64,000 bases of DNA from positions 19,310,210 through 19,374,209 of the forward strand of contig NC_040028.1 of the NCBI RefSeq assembly GCF_000972845.2, read 5' to 3'. Made by a program: the position numbers and the translations under genes. A model generated the notes under the pieces. That model made no database searches, was not told the DNA's origin, and was given only the letters and a program-made list of their open reading frames with translations. Position 1 is the stretch's first letter, and every line of letters begins with the position of its first letter. Positions 60,337-64,000 of the stretch are shown here, one piece after another. The DNA is from Larimichthys crocea. Its lineage: Eukaryota > Chordata > Actinopteri > Sciaenidae.

Positions 60337-60931
60337 TCTCTCTGTTTCTTGCACCACAGTTATATTGGAAGCTGCGTGGCATCAAATGAAGTGCTGTAGG
60401 ATGCGGTCGAGTTAAAGTGAGGTCACCTTATGTGTAAAATAAAACACGTGTTGACCAAAGAGAAGCATAGAGAAAAGGTTTGAGACATCAGAAAGGAAGA
60501 CGGACGCCACATGTGACAAGAAAAATTCTGGTCAGCTTCATCTCGACTTATGTACACAAACAGAAGAGGGCTGGCATTACAGAATTATTTAGCACCAACA
60601 GCTATTTGCACACACACAGTAGGGTTAACCTGGACAGACGTGCGCTGTAAATCTAGGTGATATACGATCTTTCACCCCCCTCGATTCAACTGTTACAGGC
60701 AGGACTCGGATTGAACTGAGCTAATAGAACTGCTCCTCCACACAAAGCATGTAACAGCTTTCTGGTAATGTAACTGCTCAAAAGAGGAGCAAATGGAGCT
60801 CGCTTCATTTTCAAAAAGAGCCAAGCCTCGCCGATAGTCCCACAATTAGAGCAGTCACGGCCCACATCCTACAGCACTTCATTTGATGCCACGCAGCTTC
60901 CAATATAACCAGGGTGCAAGAAACAGAGAGA
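60337..60931. repeat. 67-bp inverted repeat around about 460 bp
   Basis: The arm 60337-60403 and the arm 60865-60931 are reverse complements at 64 of 67 positions; the three mismatches cluster in one place (CACAG against CCAGG on the same strand sense). The arms include GTTTCTTGCACC and GGAAGCTGCGTGGCATC. The interior of 461 bp is unique. No target-site duplication is visible at the outer edges. It could be the terminal repeats of an unrecognised transposon or a local inverted duplication. Confidence 0.8.
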
Positions 60932-60939
60932 TTTGTGGA

Positions 60940-61360
60940 TATCTAAATTGCTAAAGCAGAAACCTGTATAAACAGCGGTAATTACCGGGCCATTGACAGT
61001 CTCTCAGTGTTGTGCTCATTCTGCCACAGCCGCAGTGATTAAAATGAATCCTCATCGACTTCTCCATTAAAGCGCTGGCAGGAGCGATCCCGTGACCTTT
61101 CCCCATTGATTGAACATAACAATCACAATTCAATTGTAATGCAAAGAGAACATTTGTTATAATGTACACGAGATGCATGAGCCATTTCCTGGGAGCGGGG
61201 AAGGGTAATCAATGGAGTGACTCTTGGCGTGATGCAAGGAGAATGAGGCTGTGTTTGCGGGCCCTAATTCATACAGCCTGCAGTGTATGATGGAAGGCAA
61301 TGATATGCATGTAAACACTCTGATTTCTCTCTGCTCATCATTCAATAGGATAACAACAAA
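60940..61360. promoter_or_regulatory. strong candidate conserved non-coding element
   Basis: This repeat-free block directly beside the inverted repeat has GCGGTAATTACCGGGCC (a palindromic TAATTA core), CAATCACAATTCAATTGTAATGC, GGGTAATCAATGGAG and GCCCTAATTCATACAGCC. Its complexity is high throughout. Function is inferred. Confidence 0.42.
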
Positions 61361-61907
61361 TCCTGATTTCTATATCCATACAGACTAACTGGCAACGATG
61401 GACATGCGCGCGCATCTAAGATCAAAGTTTGATTCATATATCATGTCATGTGTCGAATCTAAATCATCTTTCAGAGGACGAGAGGGGAGACTTGAACATA
61501 TACAGTACTGGATACATCTACAATGCAGCTATGTACTGTATGTTCTGGTGATAGTCAGGCAAGGACAAGCTTGTAAAAGCGTAATTACTAATGATTAGCC
61601 TAAACTCGAGCGAGCAAGACCGCAACTCGCACAATCCGCGTGGCACGGAGAAGAAAAAGCGCGATTAGGCGTAACAAGCCAATCCCTCTTTAAAAGCTAC
61701 ACTCCATCGTGTCTTTCAAAAAGTGTCTTATGAGGAGTGTATGCGAATGATGTCCTTAAGGGATTTCTTTTTAGAATCAAGAGATTATAGTTTACACGGA
61801 CATTAAACAGATTAAACCAGCCAGCTCTCTAAAGGCAGTTTATCTAATGGAGAAAATGTGGTATGCTAATTGAGAAATTCCGATGGTAAAATTATATTTA
61901 AACCCCG

Positions 61908-61912
<5 letters not shown>

Positions 61913-61949
<37 letters not shown>
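61913..61949. repeat. (CT)n microsatellite
   Basis: This is an uninterrupted CT run of about 18 units, ending just before the candidate element at 61970. Confidence 0.96.
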
Positions 61950-61951
<2 letters not shown>

Positions 61952-61969
61952 TGGAGGATTTCAGCTTGG

Positions 61970-62300
61970 CTTGATGAAATCAAATGGCTAATCACAGCCA
62001 TAAGCTGCGAGACGTTGGGCTGAGTGAAACAGTGTTTGCCATGCTAAAAGGTAATTGTCTCAGGAAAACTTCATCGATGACAGATTCAATTCCATTTAGT
62101 AAATGTTTAATAAATGCTGTACAAACAGGCAGGCCTATCTCGCTGTGCTTAGAAAACAAAGGGAAACTTTAATTGCTTTAATCATCCGTAGCTTTGACGT
62201 TGTTATTGGCCTTAAAAATAGCAGTTAACAGAAACTGTCCTGCAGAGGAAATTGAACCACATTTGGAGTATGATCCGTAATTAAGATAGGGGGCATCCCG
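61970..62300. promoter_or_regulatory. candidate conserved non-coding element
   Basis: A repeat-free block with AAATGGCTAATCACAGCC, AGGTAATTGTC, GTTTAATAAATGC and CTTTAATTGCTTTAATCATCC, a dense set of TAAT/ATTA cores. Function is inferred from composition only. Confidence 0.36.
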
Positions 62301-64000
62301 AGCAGCTCGGTCCAGGGAAACTGTTGTGACTAGGAAAAACATTCCAAGTCATACAAAGCTATTCAATTAACAGAAGGACCCAAGGAAAACAACCTCCCTA
62401 TTATGTATCACTTACTTTAATCAGATTGAAAGGGATTGTATCCCTTTTTGAAAATCCCTTAACACAAACACGTTAATTAACAGATAGGAGGGTGGAAAGA
62501 TGTATTTTTCATTAGTGGGTGAAATAATGTTCCCCTTTAACATCAAGGAAAATCAACTGCTTACCGCAGTTAAACCAGTCAGCGGTGTAAATTCCCTGCC
62601 AGCATTTTTATTTAAAACCTCATTAATGTGTTTCAACCCGGCATAGCTGTACCTTTAATCTGCACTAAAAGGAAATAATGCGTTTCCTGCTTTATTTACC
62701 AGCCTTACTTAACAAGTGTTCCTGTACAATTAGAATTGTTAATAGATCTGGAAACAAAAGGACTTTGAAGGTGGGAAAGTGCTGACATTATTTCACAGGG
62801 GAAAAACACTCTTGAGAAAAAAGATCTGCTGTAAATGTAGTTTCCTGGAACACAGGCGCACTGCAATGTTGGTCTCTCTCATTAGAAATGCCATGCACAG
62901 GACATAAATCAAGGCCCGTAAAACATTTCATTGCCACACCACACTAAATTACACACTTGCTGGTTTGCCACACTGATTGTGTTTAAACATTGTAATTTTA
63001 CTTTATTCCCATTAAATCTATGCAGAGTTTTACAATCCATAAACAGAGTATCTGTAATAAAAGTTAATAAATGTCAGAATTTGCATTTGGAAGGGGGGAA
63101 GAAAAAAAAAAAACACCCTGCTACATTTTTGCAAATATCAATCTATGAACCTTTCAACATTTCGTCAAACAAAATGCTAATTGTACCTTTAGGAATTTAG
63201 GAGACAAGTGACAAGAAATGAGATGCAATGTCCTTTAGAATCTGGAAATCAGCTCAGCTGGAATACATTAAGTGAGAGGCCAAAGGAAAGTGGAGGAGGA
63301 CTGTTTTTGTAGAGAACAAAAGACAATGACAGGATATATATTCATGTAATAAGTTGTAATCCTACACAGTTTTCTTTGCTCGGCTCCGATTTCATTGCAC
63401 TTAAGTAGTATACACGCCAGTTTAGCCATTTGACCCTCGGCTGTCTGCCTGTCGACGACTGTTTCTTAATATTCAATGATATCGATGTGAGATAAGATAA
63501 AAAATAACAATAAAATATTCATATTACAGTGATTCCAACTGGAACTAACATATTAATAGTGTCAGGTTGACCTTTGGTTGACTGTATTTTCATAACAAAT
63601 CATCTATTATCTTAATTATCAGTGATAAACTGCTAAATGACTGAATATCATGATGAATTAGTGCAACCAATCTTGTGCTATGAAATAAGGAAGTTCAAGA
63701 GTTGATTTCAATGAAGGGTTTTCACACGGATACCGGCACCAGTGTTTGGTTTCAGAATCACTTTAATTGGCCAGGTATGTGCACACACACAAGGAATCTG
63801 ACTCTGGTTACATATATTTATATGTATATATACATAAATATGGGACGTGATGGTCATAAACTGAGGAAAAAGTCTGATTTCAACATTAAACGCTAAAGTT
63901 GTATAAGATCACATGATGATTTTATGTGTGTTAGTAAACTGAGAACATCTCTCATGCTCACGTTACATGACATTTATAATCGTTTCAGCTCTCCTTTGCT
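62300..64000. other. upstream AT-rich region, no gene seen
   Basis: The remaining right end is unique AT-rich sequence. A few TAATTAA and AATAAAAG words occur (for example CGTTAATTAACAG at 62471-62483), with a poly-A run at 63104 and a TATATA stretch at about 63812-63840. I see no exon, tRNA or transposon. Confidence 0.5.

Noticed and set aside
1..64000. CRISPR arrays, rRNA, operons, prophage or endogenous retrovirus genes
   Set aside because: I searched for spaced direct repeats, conserved rRNA words and polymerase- or capsid-like open frames and saw none. The window is vertebrate intron and flanking DNA.

Overview
The window looks like vertebrate nuclear DNA, most likely from a percomorph teleost. 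It is AT-rich and non-coding over almost its whole length, dense in (CA)n, (CT)n and triplet microsatellites, and carries copies of two interspersed repeat families that I know, from memory, as common in perch-like fish. It has no bacterial-style gene packing, operons, rRNA, CRISPR array or recognisable viral gene.

Only one gene is supported: the 5' part of a dachshund-family transcription cofactor gene (dach1), read on the minus strand. Exon 1 is 55892-56442, exon 2 is 7337-7452, and exon 3 starts at 134 and runs off the left edge. The reading frame and splice phases join cleanly (183 codons + AG | 116 nt | GC + 44 codons) and give about 267 residues: a Pro/Ser/Thr-rich N-terminus, the SKI/SNO/DAC domain (DachBox-N), the conserved GRPPKR linker, and the Ala-rich start of the next segment. 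The rest of the protein, including the C-terminal coiled-coil DachBox-C, lies outside the window.

Layout, from low to high coordinate (3' to 5' for the gene): exon 3; intron 2 (135-7336, about 7.2 kb); exon 2 inside long pyrimidine-rich tracts; intron 1 (7453-55891, about 48.4 kb); exon 1; an AUG-free leader of about 400 nt; and roughly 7 kb of upstream DNA. Intron 1 alternates microsatellite-rich stretches with high-complexity, AT-rich blocks full of homeodomain-type TAAT cores and octamer-like ATTTGCAT words. These blocks look like the deeply conserved enhancers known around vertebrate DACH1. I flag them as candidates only, because conservation cannot be measured from one sequence.

The repeats include short TTAA-flanked terminal-inverted-repeat elements (four copies, one carrying a nested second element), three copies of that second element, a decayed block with recurring units at 30340-31260, and an unexplained 67-bp inverted repeat (64/67 matching) at 60337-60931. 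I found no convincing evidence of a new biological system. The most unusual items are that inverted repeat, the nested transposon, the AUG-free leader with a splice-acceptor-like site next to the start codon, and the pyrimidine tracts around exon 2.
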